Part shown: positions 47,250 through 56,801 of the stretch, piece by piece
Numbering within the stretch: position 1 is the first letter of the stretch
Layout of the letters: the number at the start of each line of letters is the position of its first letter
Origin: Synechococcus sp. PCC 7335
GTDB taxonomy: Bacteria; Cyanobacteriota; Cyanobacteriia; Phormidesmidales; Phormidesmidaceae
Direction: 5' to 3'
Length of the DNA: 64,000 nucleotides
Assembly (NCBI RefSeq): GCF_000155595.1
Contig: NZ_DS989904.1
Coordinates: forward strand, 4,333,987-4,397,986
Notes under the pieces: model-generated
The model's database searches: none
Told to the model about the DNA's origin: nothing
The model's input: the letters and a program-made list of their open reading frames with translations, nothing else
Made by a program: the position numbers and the translations under genes

Positions 47250-48163
47250 AAAACTTCACTACCCAAGCGTGTGATTTCCCTGCTTGCGCTGACAGTCTAT
47301 CAGCCCAGATTGAGTTGACTTAGCGTATTTAACGACGTACGCAATAAGTAATTAGAGATCGTAGTAAAGCTTCAGCATTCTCTATTGCCATAGCGTAGAG
47401 CCTATATTCTGCAATCACCTCTACAGTCTTTGACACCTACTTAAGGAAAAACATTTAAGTTCAGGCACCTTGCTCGATTCCAAGAATGCGGCGTTATCGT
47501 TCTTCAACAACATTAGAAATTCAAACGCTGTAAGTATGAAACCTCATATGAGCTGTTGGTTATCAAGCAACGAGTTCACATCGCTTTAGTCGTCATCTTC
47601 CAAAAGTCATGGAAGAGCGATCGCTCAAAATCAATCTGGCTCTAAGGTCAGTAGTATCAGAGCGTAATGAATACCTCCAGCAAAGCTGTCTAGGTAGAAA
47701 TACTGATTCCCTAACAACTGCGTGTTTTTTGGTTTTGTTAGGGAAGCATTTAGAGTGTGCCAATATTCTTAGCGCTGAACCGTACTTATCCTTTCTGCAT
47801 GATAAGCATAGGCTGCATGTGCTCTAGTAGGACGTTCTTTTAGCTCCGAAAAGCAAGTCTCTCTACATGCAATCCCTTATGGTATGCGGATTATATAAAC
47901 TCTGATTAGGAATATTTTGATTTATTTCATGGCTGTTGATCCGACCCCTATCTACCAACCAGCAATCAATGATGTGTAGGTCAATTCTATAACTGGCTGA
48001 TATGAAGACATAAGAACTATTTTCGTCTTCGAGGATGTTTTGTAACCCTTGGTATAAATTTTTAAGATCTAAGTATCATAGGTCCGTACACATACGCCTA
48101 ATAAAGCAGCGTTGCACTTTTATACATCCCTTAAAACTATTTTCAAACTATCACTCGCGAGAC
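47250..48163. other. Long intergenic region
   Basis: About 0.9 kb between the beta-lactamase-like gene and a small regulator. A 72-codon frame (47609-47827) with a HIP1 site inside has no family features that I can recognise. I see no tRNA, terminator or repeat that is convincing. Confidence 0.5.
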
Positions 48164-48424
48164 ATGAAAAAAATGGGCAGGGCAGGCAAGGCACTCAAGT
48201 GTGTTCTTCAACAATATGGTATTAGTCAAAACAGACTAGCCGTTACAATGGGTGTGGCCCGGTCCACCGTAAATCAGTGGGTCAACGAGGTCAGCGATCC
48301 GCTCGCTGATTCTATTCCAGATATTGTTACCGCCCTAGACACGTTAGAACCTTCTGCCGCGCAGATATTTTTGCAGCTGTATATTCAGCGTAGAGGCCCT
48401 CAACCCAATAAGAACCTTCAGTAG
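48164..48424 (+). CDS. Small XRE-family DNA-binding regulator
   Basis: From ATG 48164 the protein has 86 residues, almost all a Cro/C1-type helix-turn-helix (LKCVLQQYGISQNRLAVTMG then ARSTVNQWVNEVSDP). The frame is open for 43 codons upstream, but that part is unlike a protein domain, so I use the internal start. The C-terminal IVTALDTLEPSAAQIFLQLY may be a dimerisation helix. No partner toxin or prophage genes lie nearby. Targets unknown. Confidence 0.75.
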   Translation: MKKMGRAGKALKCVLQQYGISQNRLAVTMGVARSTVNQWVNEVSDPLADSIPDIVTALDTLEPSAAQIFLQLYIQRRGPQPNKNLQ

Positions 48425-48460
48425 GGAGCTATTGGGTTGGATTTGTTGGCGGCGTTCTTA

Positions 48461-48501
48461 ATAGCGGTAGTCGCGTTGTAGTGACGGAGGCGACTACCGC
48501 T
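48461..48501. repeat. Perfect 13-bp inverted repeat
   Basis: tagcggtagtcgc (48461-48473) pairs with gcgactaccgcta (48489-48501) across a 15-base loop, just after the XRE gene stop. There is no T-tract on either side. It could be an RNA hairpin or a protein site. Confidence 0.75.
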
Positions 48502-48619
48502 ACTTCCAGACGTCCTCAAAGGCAGATTTAATGCATCACCTAGGTTCAGTATGTAGCGCTAAGCAGCGAGAGCTACATAGCCTAGCTCAGCGAATCTATA
48601 TTCATATATTGCGGCCATA

Positions 48620-48653
48620 GAAAAGCACAGAGAAATATTCCTCTGTGCTTTTT
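48620..48653. terminator. Bidirectional terminator between the XRE gene and psbV
   Basis: A 12-bp stem aaaagcacagag / ctctgtgctttt with an 8-base loop has T-runs on both strands. It lies 62 bp past the psbV stop and about 200 bp past the XRE stop, so it can serve the convergent pair. Confidence 0.8.
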
Positions 48654-48714
48654 ATGGTGTCTTTATTATTGCAATAAAACTAGCCTTATTCAGCTAGGAA
48701 TGTCGCAGCAATGC

Positions 48715-49233
48715 TTACAAGGACTTCGTTTTACCTGCACCCCACTGGTCACCACGAATCTTTGGCATTAGTAGAATATGTCCAGAGATTGCCCTGAGGT
48801 CGTCTTCTGTTAGATTTCGCATCTTAGGGTAGATATCGCTGCTCTTGGTACTAGGATGTAGTTCAGAAATCTCAGTCAATCCATCGTAAGTTGTTGGGTT
48901 GTGTAGGTAGTCTACAAGCCCTTCCAAGTTGTTTCGATCAGGGAAGGCACCTGCCAAAGACTCGGTGTCTAGACCCACGTTAGGATTGGTCTTAGTGATA
49001 CCTCCTAGATGACAGATCGCGCAGGCATTGTTGAACTTTTGTTGACCCCGAGTAAATTCTTCTAGCGAAAGTGTTACTGTATCACCCGCTTCATTGAGAG
49101 GGATGGTTCGAAGGTTCGCGTCGAGTTCGGCTGCGATCGCGCCTTCTACCAAAGGCCCAGCGCCAAACAGACCTATTGCCACAAAGACAAACGTCGCCAT
49201 CCACCAGGCGAATTTTTGGAATACTTTTTTCAT
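48715..49233 (-). CDS. psbV: Cytochrome c-550, photosystem II extrinsic protein PsbV
   Basis: From ATG 49233 the precursor is 172 residues. The signal peptide ends near residue 35 (VEGAIAAE), followed by LDANLRTIPLNEAG, and the haem c motif is CAICH at 71-75. LVDYLHNPTTYDG and MRNLTEDDLRAISGHIL are characteristic of PsbV. The mature protein sits on the lumenal face of photosystem II and stabilises the Mn cluster environment. A 20-residue extension from an upstream start is possible but would disrupt the signal peptide. Confidence 0.97.
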   Translation of the reverse strand: MKKVFQKFAWWMATFVFVAIGLFGAGPLVEGAIAAELDANLRTIPLNEAGDTVTLSLEEFTRGQQKFNNACAICHLGGITKTNPNVGLDTESLAGAFPDRNNLEGLVDYLHNPTTYDGLTEISELHPSTKSSDIYPKMRNLTEDDLRAISGHILLMPKIRGDQWGAGKTKSL

Positions 49234-49502
49234 ATTTAATGCTCGCTTTTTAGCCACGCAACACAGCAGTGATCCAACCATGGTTTGAATCAAATTATCT
49301 CTCTATCATGCCATGAATAGGACAAGAGAGCGATGGCCCAGCGCCGAAACTGCGCTGAAACCCCACCGAGTCTGCCTTAGACCACATTAAAGATAGACCG
49401 CCAGCGAATCAATGGTATGAACCCATAGGGCAAAGCCCTGGCTGTTATTTCGTCCCAAGGGGTGGGAATGAACCCAAAGCGATTTAAAGAAGTTCTACGG
49501 AT

Positions 49503-50432
49503 CTATTCAGCTCCTTCTAGAACCACTTCCACTTGCTTAGCAACAACAGGCACCTTTCCCTTCACAGGAGCATGTAGTCGAATCAGCTGCGCTAACGTCC
49601 GTTTGAGCTGAGGACGCGGCACAATTTTGTCGACGAAACCGTGATGCAGCAAATACTCAGCCGTTTGAAAGTCCTCTGGCAGCTTTTCGCGAACGGTTTG
49701 CTCTACCACACGGCGCCCAGCAAAGCCAATAGTTGCCTCAGGTTCAGCCAGGATAATATCACCTAGCATCGCAAAACTAGCTGTCACACCACCAGTCGTT
49801 GGATGCGTGAGAATAGGAATATACAACAGGCGAGCAGAACGGTGACGCTCTAACGCTGCTGAAATCTTCGCCATCTGCATCAGACTCAGCATACCTTCTT
49901 GCATTCTGGCACCACCAGAAGCGCAGACAATCATCACTGGAAGCCGATTCGCCGTACCGCGCTCAATCAAGCGGGTAAGCTTTTCACCCACAACTGAACC
50001 CATGCTGCCGCCCATGAATCGAAAGTCCATAACACCTAATGCCACAGACTCTCCAAGAATCTTTCCTACACCTGTTTGAACACCATCGATCAGCTTTGTC
50101 TTGGTCTGGGTATCGCGGATGCGATCAGCGTAGGCTTTGCGATCGCGAAACCGCAGCGGATCTTCAGGTGAAATCTGAGTATCTATTGGCGTCCAAGTAC
50201 CTTCATCTATCAGTTGCTCAATTCGTTCGACGCTAAACACCCGATGGTGATGGCCGCACTCTGGACACACCTGCTGATTTGCCTTGAGATCTTTGGTATA
50301 GGTAAGCACATCACAACGTTCGCACTTAGTCCAAAGCCCATCAGCAATCTCCCTCTCTCGGTGATCTGGGCTAATCAAACCTGTCTTTTTTCTGTTGGCA
50401 AACCAGTCAAACAGCGACATCTTTCCACTCAT
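49503..50432 (-). CDS. accD: Acetyl-CoA carboxylase carboxyltransferase subunit beta
   Basis: The 309-residue subunit begins with a four-cysteine zinc ribbon (TKCERCDVL and [11 protein letters not shown]), followed by the carboxyltransferase fold with [24 protein letters not shown] and [11 protein letters not shown]. With AccA it transfers carboxyl from biotin to acetyl-CoA, giving malonyl-CoA for fatty acid synthesis (and for any PKS). Start could be ATG 50432 (MSGKMSLF) or ATG 50420 (MSLF). Monocistronic here. Confidence 0.97.
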   Translation of the reverse strand: MSGKMSLFDWFANRKKTGLISPDHREREIADGLWTKCERCDVLTYTKDLKANQQVCPECGHHHRVFSVERIEQLIDEGTWTPIDTQISPEDPLRFRDRKAYADRIRDTQTKTKLIDGVQTGVGKILGESVALGVMDFRFMGGSMGSVVGEKLTRLIERGTANRLPVMIVCASGGARMQEGMLSLMQMAKISAALERHRSARLLYIPILTHPTTGGVTASFAMLGDIILAEPEATIGFAGRRVVEQTVREKLPEDFQTAEYLLHHGFVDKIVPRPQLKRTLAQLIRLHAPVKGKVPVVAKQVEVVLEGAE

Positions 50433-50643
50433 CAGCTTTGTTTAAGGTATGCCTCAAAACGAAAGGGAAGTGAGGCCAATACTATTCCTATCCTACTAGG
50501 GTGGCGGTCATTTGTAGGAAGTAGAGATAGAGCTGCTTTGGCAAAGCCTATCTATTGAATACAAGAAGATCTCATAAGACTCTAATAGAACAAGAAAGTG
50601 AACAGGATAATAGTGCTTGGAGTGATTGGTTATAGTCTAAAAG

Positions 50644-51474
50644 TTATAATCCCAGAGGAAAAAAGATCGATAGATACGCGTCTATAAGCTGCTGACCATA
50701 GAAAAGCGTGAGTGTAGCGCCTAGCGCTAGATATGGCCCGAACGGGATTTGCTGCTTCCGGTCTATCATACCTAGTACCAATGCTGAGCCTCCAATCAGG
50801 GAACCCATCGCTGCAGCCAAGAACGTCGCTAAGAGTAATCCTGGCCAACCTAACCAAGCTGCCATCATTGCCGCTAGTTTAGAGTCCCCACCGCCCATGG
50901 CCGTTTTACCAAATACACTGCTCCCGGCAATACCGATCAGATCAAACAGCCAAAGCCCAAAAATACTCGAAAAGAAAGCAGCTACCACACCGCTCATTCC
51001 CGAAAGTAATGTCGGTGTCGCCAGGTAGCTTATCGAACCCTGAAATCCCCATCCCAGGATTAATCCTGAAGCGGTCAGACGGTTAGGCAACGTCATCGTA
51101 TCCAAATCAATCAGCGCCAGTACCAGCAGCCAGCAAAGAAATATCCAGTAGCAAGGTGTCTGCCAGGTCAGTCCGAAACGAGTAAACACCAAGACAAATA
51201 CCCCCCCGGTAGCAAACTCTACTAGGGGATATCGAAAAGCAATCGGCTGCTTACAATTGCGACAGCGACCCCCTAGCCAAAACCAGCCGAACACTGGCAC
51301 ATTGTCGTAGAGTTTCAGGCGTACTCCACACTTTGGGCAGCACGAGGGCGGATACAACAAGGAGAGGCTCTCGGGCAGTCGATAGACTACGACGTTTAAG
51401 AAGCTACCTATCGCAGTGCCTAGGACGAAGATTAATAGTAAAAGAGTGATGCTATCCACAGAAGCCAGCTGCAT
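50644..51474 (-). CDS. pilD: Type IV prepilin peptidase/N-methyltransferase
   Basis: A membrane aspartyl protease of about 276 residues from ATG 51474. The N-terminal cytoplasmic domain has a zinc-binding pair of CxxC motifs (SCCPKCG and CRNCKQP). The two catalytic aspartates are in ALIDLDTMTLPN and GGGDSKLAAM, with eight or so helices. It cleaves and N-methylates prepilins for type IV pili (motility, competence). An upstream non-ATG start at 51513 would add 13 residues. Confidence 0.93.
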   Translation of the reverse strand: MQLASVDSITLLLLIFVLGTAIGSFLNVVVYRLPESLSLLYPPSCCPKCGVRLKLYDNVPVFGWFWLGGRCRNCKQPIAFRYPLVEFATGGVFVLVFTRFGLTWQTPCYWIFLCWLLVLALIDLDTMTLPNRLTASGLILGWGFQGSISYLATPTLLSGMSGVVAAFFSSIFGLWLFDLIGIAGSSVFGKTAMGGGDSKLAAMMAAWLGWPGLLLATFLAAAMGSLIGGSALVLGMIDRKQQIPFGPYLALGATLTLFYGQQLIDAYLSIFFPLGL

Positions 51475-51575
51475 TGGGAGAGAACTGTAGATAAGGTGCC
51501 CATCAGCTAACAATTCGACAGTAATTCGACAGTAATTGGCTTCCGTTTAGGCTAGCCATTGCTATGACCAATAAC

Positions 51576-51848
51576 TTAAGCTACATCAGGTTCGAGTTGG
51601 CTAAGGGGGATAAGGCACTCCTGTGGTAGTAGGACAGGCCGATCGCTAAAGACAACTGTTCCACGGTGATTTAATCGGCAAATAGCAACGCCAATGGGTC
51701 TCTGGATAATTTCTGGATGCACTTCGCAGAAGGTATGGTAAATCTGTCGAGCAGCCTTAACCAACGCTGGGTTCAAAACGACAGAATCACCTCCAAAGGC
51801 AAGGCGATCGGCGCCATTGATTAGCCTTTGAGTAGTCATAGTCGGCAT
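51576..51848 (-). CDS. Small conserved hypothetical protein
   Basis: The 90-residue protein starts at ATG 51848 with a strong AAGGAG Shine-Dalgarno 5-10 bases upstream. The sequence (NPALVKAARQIYHTFCEVHP; RGTVVFSDRPVLLPQE) has no signal peptide or membrane segment. I do not recognise the family. The good ribosome site and coding-like composition support a real gene. Confidence 0.65.
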   Translation of the reverse strand: MPTMTTQRLINGADRLAFGGDSVVLNPALVKAARQIYHTFCEVHPEIIQRPIGVAICRLNHRGTVVFSDRPVLLPQECLIPLSQLEPDVA

Positions 51849-51937
51849 AAAGTGCTCCTTACGGTGCCTAATTTACAGCTGCTTTTGAGCGATCAAAGGG
51901 CATGGTCTGCCCTAGCCAGTCTTGGTCTAAGCTCTAT

Positions 51938-51967
51938 TTTGCTTCTATCTCGTTTGCTTCTATCTCG
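51938..51967. repeat. Perfect 15-bp tandem duplication
   Basis: Two copies of tttgcttctatctcg in direct succession, in the 240 bp between leuB and the small hypothetical gene. Confidence 0.8.
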
Positions 51968-52087
51968 CTTTGGTAGGTGAACCTCGTATCACCACCACGT
52001 ATCACCCAATTTGGCTCAAGTCTACTACAGGCCGTTCATTTTAAGCTGTTTGTCAAGCTTTTCCAAAAAATCCCATCAAAGGATTCT

Positions 52088-53185
52088 CTATTCTGAAAGA
52101 GCTGTTTGCAGTGCCTCTCCCATTGCTTTGCAGCCGACCGCTTTCATTCCTTCAGACATAATGTCACCAGTCCGATAGCCTTGATCCAACACCGCCAGCA
52201 CAGCTTGCTCTATTCGATCTGCAGCAGTAGGTTGGTCTAGTCCGTAGCGAAGCATCATCGCCACGCTAAGCACTTGGGCCAGCGGGTTAGCCTGGTCCTG
52301 CCCGGCGATATCGGGAGCCGATCCATGCACCGGTTCATAGACGCCAGGGCCACCTTCCCCTAAGCTAGCCGAAGGTAGCATACCAATACTGCCAGTGAGC
52401 ATCGCAGCCGCATCAGAAAGAATATCGCCGAATAGATTACCAGTAACGATCGTGTCAAACTGTTTGGGCGCACGGACAAGCTGCATGGCGGCATTATCGA
52501 CGTATAGATGGGACAGCTCAACGTCTTTGTAGCTTTCGCCAAGCGCAGTGATGCGATCGCGCCAAAGCTGCGACACCTCCAGCACATTCGCTTTGTCTAC
52601 AGAACACAGCCGTCGCGATCGCTTTCGTGCAATCTCAAATGCCACCCGGCCGATCCGATCAATCTCTTTGCCGGTATAGGCCATCGTACTCACCCCACGC
52701 TGATCGCCATCTTCTGTCTCAAAGATGCCTTTAGGCTGACCAAAGTAAACACCGCCTGTCAGCTCGCGAACCACCATAATATCAACCCCTTCGACTACTT
52801 CTGGCTTCAGCGAAGATGCCTGAAGTAGTTGCGGCAAAATCGTTGCTGGGCGCAAATTAGCGAACAGGCCTAGTCCAGCTCTAAGGCCTAGCAATCCAGT
52901 TTCCGGACGCTGCGATCGCGCCAAGTTATCCCATTTGTAGCCCCCGATCGAGGCAAGTAGAACAGCGTCACTTTGACGACAGGTGCTCAGCGTTTCCTCT
53001 GGCAAAGGAACACCAGTTGTATCGATGGCTGTCCCACCAATGGGCATTTCCGTAAATTCAAACTCAATTGCCTCCTGCTCTCCGATTTGCTTCAAGACGC
53101 TCACTGCTACAGCCATGATCTCTGGGCCGATACCATCTCCAGGCAGGAGAGTAATCCGATAAGAGTGGGCTGTAGAATCTGTCAT
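52088..53185 (-). CDS. leuB: 3-isopropylmalate dehydrogenase
   Basis: From ATG 53185 (MTDSTAHS) the protein is 365 residues, the usual LeuB length. It has the opening [28 protein letters not shown] for substrate binding, [15 protein letters not shown] and [18 protein letters not shown] for metal and catalytic residues, and [12 protein letters not shown] for NAD. It oxidatively decarboxylates 3-isopropylmalate in leucine synthesis. Distance (40 kb) from the chain-extension genes argues that this is the housekeeping copy. Confidence 0.95.
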   Translation of the reverse strand: MTDSTAHSYRITLLPGDGIGPEIMAVAVSVLKQIGEQEAIEFEFTEMPIGGTAIDTTGVPLPEETLSTCRQSDAVLLASIGGYKWDNLARSQRPETGLLGLRAGLGLFANLRPATILPQLLQASSLKPEVVEGVDIMVVRELTGGVYFGQPKGIFETEDGDQRGVSTMAYTGKEIDRIGRVAFEIARKRSRRLCSVDKANVLEVSQLWRDRITALGESYKDVELSHLYVDNAAMQLVRAPKQFDTIVTGNLFGDILSDAAAMLTGSIGMLPSASLGEGGPGVYEPVHGSAPDIAGQDQANPLAQVLSVAMMLRYGLDQPTAADRIEQAVLAVLDQGYRTGDIMSEGMKAVGCKAMGEALQTALSE

Positions 53186-53284
53186 GACTAGCACGGGTGT
53201 GAGGGACGGGTGCCATAATACCCGATTCAGAGGTGCTGTAGAATGCACTGGTATTGAATAGTCAAAGGTTGGCGTTTAAGCGAT

Positions 53285-54478
53285 ATGTCTTTTCTACGTG
53301 CTGATTTAGCTCAGCTTGCGGCGTATCAGTCGCACCTATCGGATGAACTAGCTTCGGTAGCACCTGTCGATCCGTTAGATACTAACGAAAGCCCAATCGA
53401 TCTACCCATTGAGATAAAAAAGGTATTAGCCGAAAAATATCAGCAGGCGATCGCCGCCAACCGCTATCCGGACGGCACACACTCAGCGCTAAAACAGGCT
53501 GTCCTCAAATATGCCGCTGCTTCAAGCAGTATCGATCCAAAGGCCATCTCACTCGGTCACGTCACCTTAGGCAATGGCTCCGACGAACTTATTCGATCTA
53601 TCCTATTGGCTACCTGCCTAGGCAACAGCGGTTCTATTTTAGTGGCCACACCCACCTTTTCTATGTACGCAATCCTAGCTAGGACGCTTGGCATCGCCGT
53701 ACACAGCACAGAGCGCCAAAGCAACTTCGAGCTTGACATTCCTACTGCTCAGTCCATCATCGATCGTTCTGCGCCAAAGCAGACCTCAAATCAACTCCTA
53801 GAGCAGTCGCAAGACTCAACTCAAACAGCGCCCATTCGAGTTGTTTTCATGGTGCATCCGAATTCACCCACCGGCAACGCTCTGACCGACCGTGAACTCA
53901 GCTGGCTTAGACAGTTACCAAAAGATATCCTTGTGGTCGTTGATGAAGCCTACTTTGAGTTCAGTGAACAAACTACTCTATTAGATGCCCTTAGCCGCCC
54001 CAACTGGATTGTGCTGCGAACCTTATCCAAAGCCTTTCGCCTAGCGGCTCACCGTGTTGGCTACGGCATTGCCCACCCTAATATCATTACAGCTCTAGAA
54101 AAGTTGAGATTGCCGTACAACCTTCCTAGCTTTTCGCAGCTAGCCGCCACAGCTGCACTGGCTCACAGCGATATGCTGCTAGAACAGATTCCGGCGCTGC
54201 TCAGTGAACGCCAAGAACTGCTATCTGTTTTAGGCAAGCATTCCTGTTTGCAGGTTTGGCCGAGCAAGGGGAACTTTGTCTATGCTCGGCTAAGCGACCA
54301 TGGCCTTGCCAGCTTAAAGGTCATCTCTCAAGAAGAGGGGCTCACAAAAATCTTCCAAATGCTTCGTGCACAAGGAACCCTTATTCGACACACGGGCAGC
54401 GGACTGCGCATCAGCATCGGTACCGCTGCAGAAAATCAGCGAACAATAGTGAATTTTAAGAAAATACTTAGCGACTAA
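53285..54478 (+). CDS. hisC: Histidinol-phosphate aminotransferase family protein
   Basis: A 397-residue fold-type I PLP enzyme. The N-terminal DTNESPIDLP corresponds to the HisC LNxNE region; GNGSDELIRSIL, VHPNSPTGNAL, VVVDEAYFEF and the PLP lysine in RTLSKAFRLAAHRVGYG follow. It transfers the amino group of glutamate to imidazole-acetol phosphate in histidine synthesis; related enzymes use aromatic oxo acids. It starts at ATG 53285, divergent from leuB across 100 bp. Confidence 0.9.
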   Translation: MSFLRADLAQLAAYQSHLSDELASVAPVDPLDTNESPIDLPIEIKKVLAEKYQQAIAANRYPDGTHSALKQAVLKYAAASSSIDPKAISLGHVTLGNGSDELIRSILLATCLGNSGSILVATPTFSMYAILARTLGIAVHSTERQSNFELDIPTAQSIIDRSAPKQTSNQLLEQSQDSTQTAPIRVVFMVHPNSPTGNALTDRELSWLRQLPKDILVVVDEAYFEFSEQTTLLDALSRPNWIVLRTLSKAFRLAAHRVGYGIAHPNIITALEKLRLPYNLPSFSQLAATAALAHSDMLLEQIPALLSERQELLSVLGKHSCLQVWPSKGNFVYARLSDHGLASLKVISQEEGLTKIFQMLRAQGTLIRHTGSGLRISIGTAAENQRTIVNFKKILSD

Positions 54479-54618
54479 GCAAGAGGCGGCTTCTTATCAC
54501 GCTCTAGGGAAGTTTCAGAATCCCATGGTCTTGTTATGGCCCTGTTTGGTATTGAATAGGCATAGTATTGAACGAGCAAAGCCAAAATTCGGCGGCCAAG
54601 CAAAGTCGAAACTTATCA

Positions 54619-55260
54619 TCAGACAAACTCAGAGCGAACGCGGTGAACCGTCTGCGGGAGTACACCAACTAGCATTGCAAACGCATCATCGGAAACTAAA
54701 TCTACCGTCGCTTGATCGAAGTAGGTTTTAAACTGCTCTAGAATCATGCGAGCTCTATCAGCTGGCTCCGGCTGGTCTGTAAAATTCTGCGTCAGGCGAA
54801 TCCACTGTAGCCGAATCTTGATTGCATTCTGATGATCTTCATGAGAATCAGGGGCTAACAGTGAAAGATTACCAATCGGAATTACATCAACAACATCATC
54901 GTCGATTAGACCGCCAACCGCAGCTCCTGGACCCGCAAACTCTGCATGAAACTTACGCAGCACAATTAACCCGTTCCGACGACGACTATTAACAACCCAA
55001 AGCTGCCCACTACCTATCTTTTTCACTACATCGTCAACTTTGAGTTCTTGATTCACCGCTGCCCCAAAGAATTGCCAGTTTCCCTTATTGATGCCCTGCT
55101 TAACAGCCTCTAGCTTCATACCTGAGTGTTTTAAAGCGTTGGTCATATCAGAGCGAGGAACAGGGTTCACCTTGTTTGGAGTCACCTGTTTATAAACCTC
55201 AGCACGGGCGTTGGCATTTTCGTTACCAGGTACTAGCGCGTCGTTTGATAGAGATTTCAC
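54619..55260 (-). CDS. Conserved cyanobacterial protein, possible C-terminal helix-turn-helix
   Basis: A soluble 213-residue protein, not recognised with confidence. The first 40 residues are polar (NANARAEVYKQVTPNK). A beta-rich middle (GQLWVVNSRRRNGLIVLRKF; DDDVVDVIPIGNLSLLAPDS) and a helical C-terminal third (DRARMILEQFKTYFDQATVD) follow. The end, AFAMLVGVLPQTVHRVRSEF, has the shape of a helix-turn-helix recognition unit. Start 55260 is the first in-frame candidate. It may be a regulator; no neighbour helps. Confidence 0.65.
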   Translation of the reverse strand: MKSLSNDALVPGNENANARAEVYKQVTPNKVNPVPRSDMTNALKHSGMKLEAVKQGINKGNWQFFGAAVNQELKVDDVVKKIGSGQLWVVNSRRRNGLIVLRKFHAEFAGPGAAVGGLIDDDVVDVIPIGNLSLLAPDSHEDHQNAIKIRLQWIRLTQNFTDQPEPADRARMILEQFKTYFDQATVDLVSDDAFAMLVGVLPQTVHRVRSEFV

Positions 55261-55694
55261 ACTTGTTTCGGCTGATTGAACCCCTTGAAGAAAAATCTAA
55301 GACCAACCTATGAGAATAGGCTTCCTATTAATGTGATACAAATCTTCAACAAATTGAGAATGAACAGGTGGCTTTTATTCATTCTTTATGACAGTAACCT
55401 CCGTACTTCACATACTGTACATAAAACGCTTGCACTGCTTTTTAGTACAGCTTTGAACCTTCACTAAGCTAGTCACGAGCATCACAAGAGCCTAGAAAGG
55501 TTCCATCCACTTCAGAATTTCTTAAGGATTCTAATAATGTTTCAAAGCCTTCAGAACATTCACCGATTTAATCCTCTTGATAGATGCAATAGGATCTGAA
55601 CTATTTGGCAGATTTACCAAGGTAATTTACCAATTAATGATCTACTTCTAGACTACCCAGATTATGGACTACTTAGAATTAGAAAAGATATCTG
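55261..55694. other. Intergenic region between two minus-strand genes
   Basis: About 430 AT-rich bases between the unrecognised protein gene and the acetyltransferase gene. A frame of 63 codons on the plus strand is present, but it shows no coding bias that I can see. No RNA gene or terminator identified. Confidence 0.5.
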
Positions 55695-56258
55695 TCAAAA
55701 AACCTTTTTGGACAGCAACAGTCGTTCTGGTCTAAGTCCCAAGCTAGACATAATAGGATTGTCCACACCGCACTGTCGATAGCCAGCCCGCTCATAGAGC
55801 GCTCTCGCAGCTGAGTTATCTGCCATCACATGTAGATATACCTGGTGAAAGCCCCAGTTAAAAGCGATTTTCTCGCTTGTGTGTAAAAGCTGCTGAGCTA
55901 CACCTTGACGGCGATACGCAGGCTCAGTCGCTAAGTTAGAAATATAGGCTCTTTTCGGTGGCAGCAGTCGCCAAGCCTCGCAGGGGCGCTGAGAAATTTC
56001 GGCAGTACCTACTATTTTACCTGACTGAGCTGACGTTACATCAACAGCAGTGGCAACAAGACATGCATATTGGCTAGCAGGTGTTTTAAGCCGGGTCTTG
56101 ATATCCTCTTTGATACCCAAACGCATAATCCAATACAGCCACTGAGTCGCTTGCGCCTGCGGATAAAAGCTAGAGAGCAGAACTACGACAATCTGCGTCA
56201 GGTCTTTTTGATAGGCAGAGCGAATGCGAAAGGGCTGCTGTCGGTAAGGAGAGGTCAT
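55695..56258 (-). CDS. GNAT/RimI-like N-acetyltransferase
   Basis: From ATG 56258 (MTSPYRQQ) the protein has 187 residues. The acetyl-CoA loop is YRRQGVAQQLLHTSEKIA (R-R-x-G-x-A), preceded by AYISNLATEPA and followed by VYLHVMADNSAARALYERAGYRQ, the RimI-type core. A 23-residue upstream extension from 56327 looks like leader. Acetylates an unknown amine or protein N-terminus. Confidence 0.85.
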   Translation of the reverse strand: MTSPYRQQPFRIRSAYQKDLTQIVVVLLSSFYPQAQATQWLYWIMRLGIKEDIKTRLKTPASQYACLVATAVDVTSAQSGKIVGTAEISQRPCEAWRLLPPKRAYISNLATEPAYRRQGVAQQLLHTSEKIAFNWGFHQVYLHVMADNSAARALYERAGYRQCGVDNPIMSSLGLRPERLLLSKKVF

Positions 56259-56619
56259 TGTAGGCTCTGTATTGACCTTGGAAATTCTGTATTTACCTAA
56301 AAATATAGTCAAGAAGTGGATAGGCACTATACCTTAGACGTAGCACAGATATAGGTATTTACTGCATCGTCAGACGTAGGCAAGTCTTGGGTATTTGATG
56401 CACCGAGTTCATCATGCGCACAACTAGTGCAATACATTACGTCTTCTGTGGAATCTGTGTCTATGGAATCTACATGCGATCTCAGTTTACTAGTTCCCAT
56501 TGTGACGGACACCATTGACGTAGACTAACTAACTGGCTATACGTTTGTGCTATATGCTCGTAGGCACTGGCCCAAAACCGTGATATCGTATCTAAGCTAA
56601 TATACGAATAACACCAGCT

Positions 56620-56690
56620 GCGGGTGTAGTTTAGTGGTAAAACCTTAGCCTTCCAAGCTAATGATGGGGGTTCGATTCCCCCTACCCGCT
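56620..56690 (+). tRNA. tRNA-Gly (anticodon UCC)
   Basis: Folds as a cloverleaf: acceptor gcgggtg pairs with tacccgc (one G-T), the D arm contains tagtggta, the anticodon stem ttagc/gctaa encloses cttccaa with anticodon TCC, and the T arm is ggggg-ttcgatt-ccccc. CCA is not encoded. It decodes GGA and GGG. Confidence 0.96.
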
Positions 56691-56801
56691 TTGTACTTAT
56701 ACAGTGACCCAACTCTTCGAAGGTAGTATCCTCGCTCTAAGATTTTCCATCTAGAGTAGGGGTAGAGAACTTCAAATTGAATCTCACGACATTGAATCTC
56801 G

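Noticed and set aside
47609-47827. 72-codon open frame in a gene-free region
   Set aside because: No recognisable family, no good ribosome site, and a HIP1 site inside; not enough to call a gene.
52088-53185. leuB as the dehydrogenase partner (HphB) of the chain-extension genes
   Set aside because: It is about 40 kb away, not in the same cluster, and has the length and motifs of the normal leucine enzyme.
54525-54731. 68-codon plus-strand frame after hisC
   Set aside because: Low-complexity composition, overlaps the opposite gene and has no domain features.
56482-56712. 76-codon minus-strand frame across the tRNA-Gly gene
   Set aside because: It runs antisense through a clear tRNA, so it is not a protein gene.
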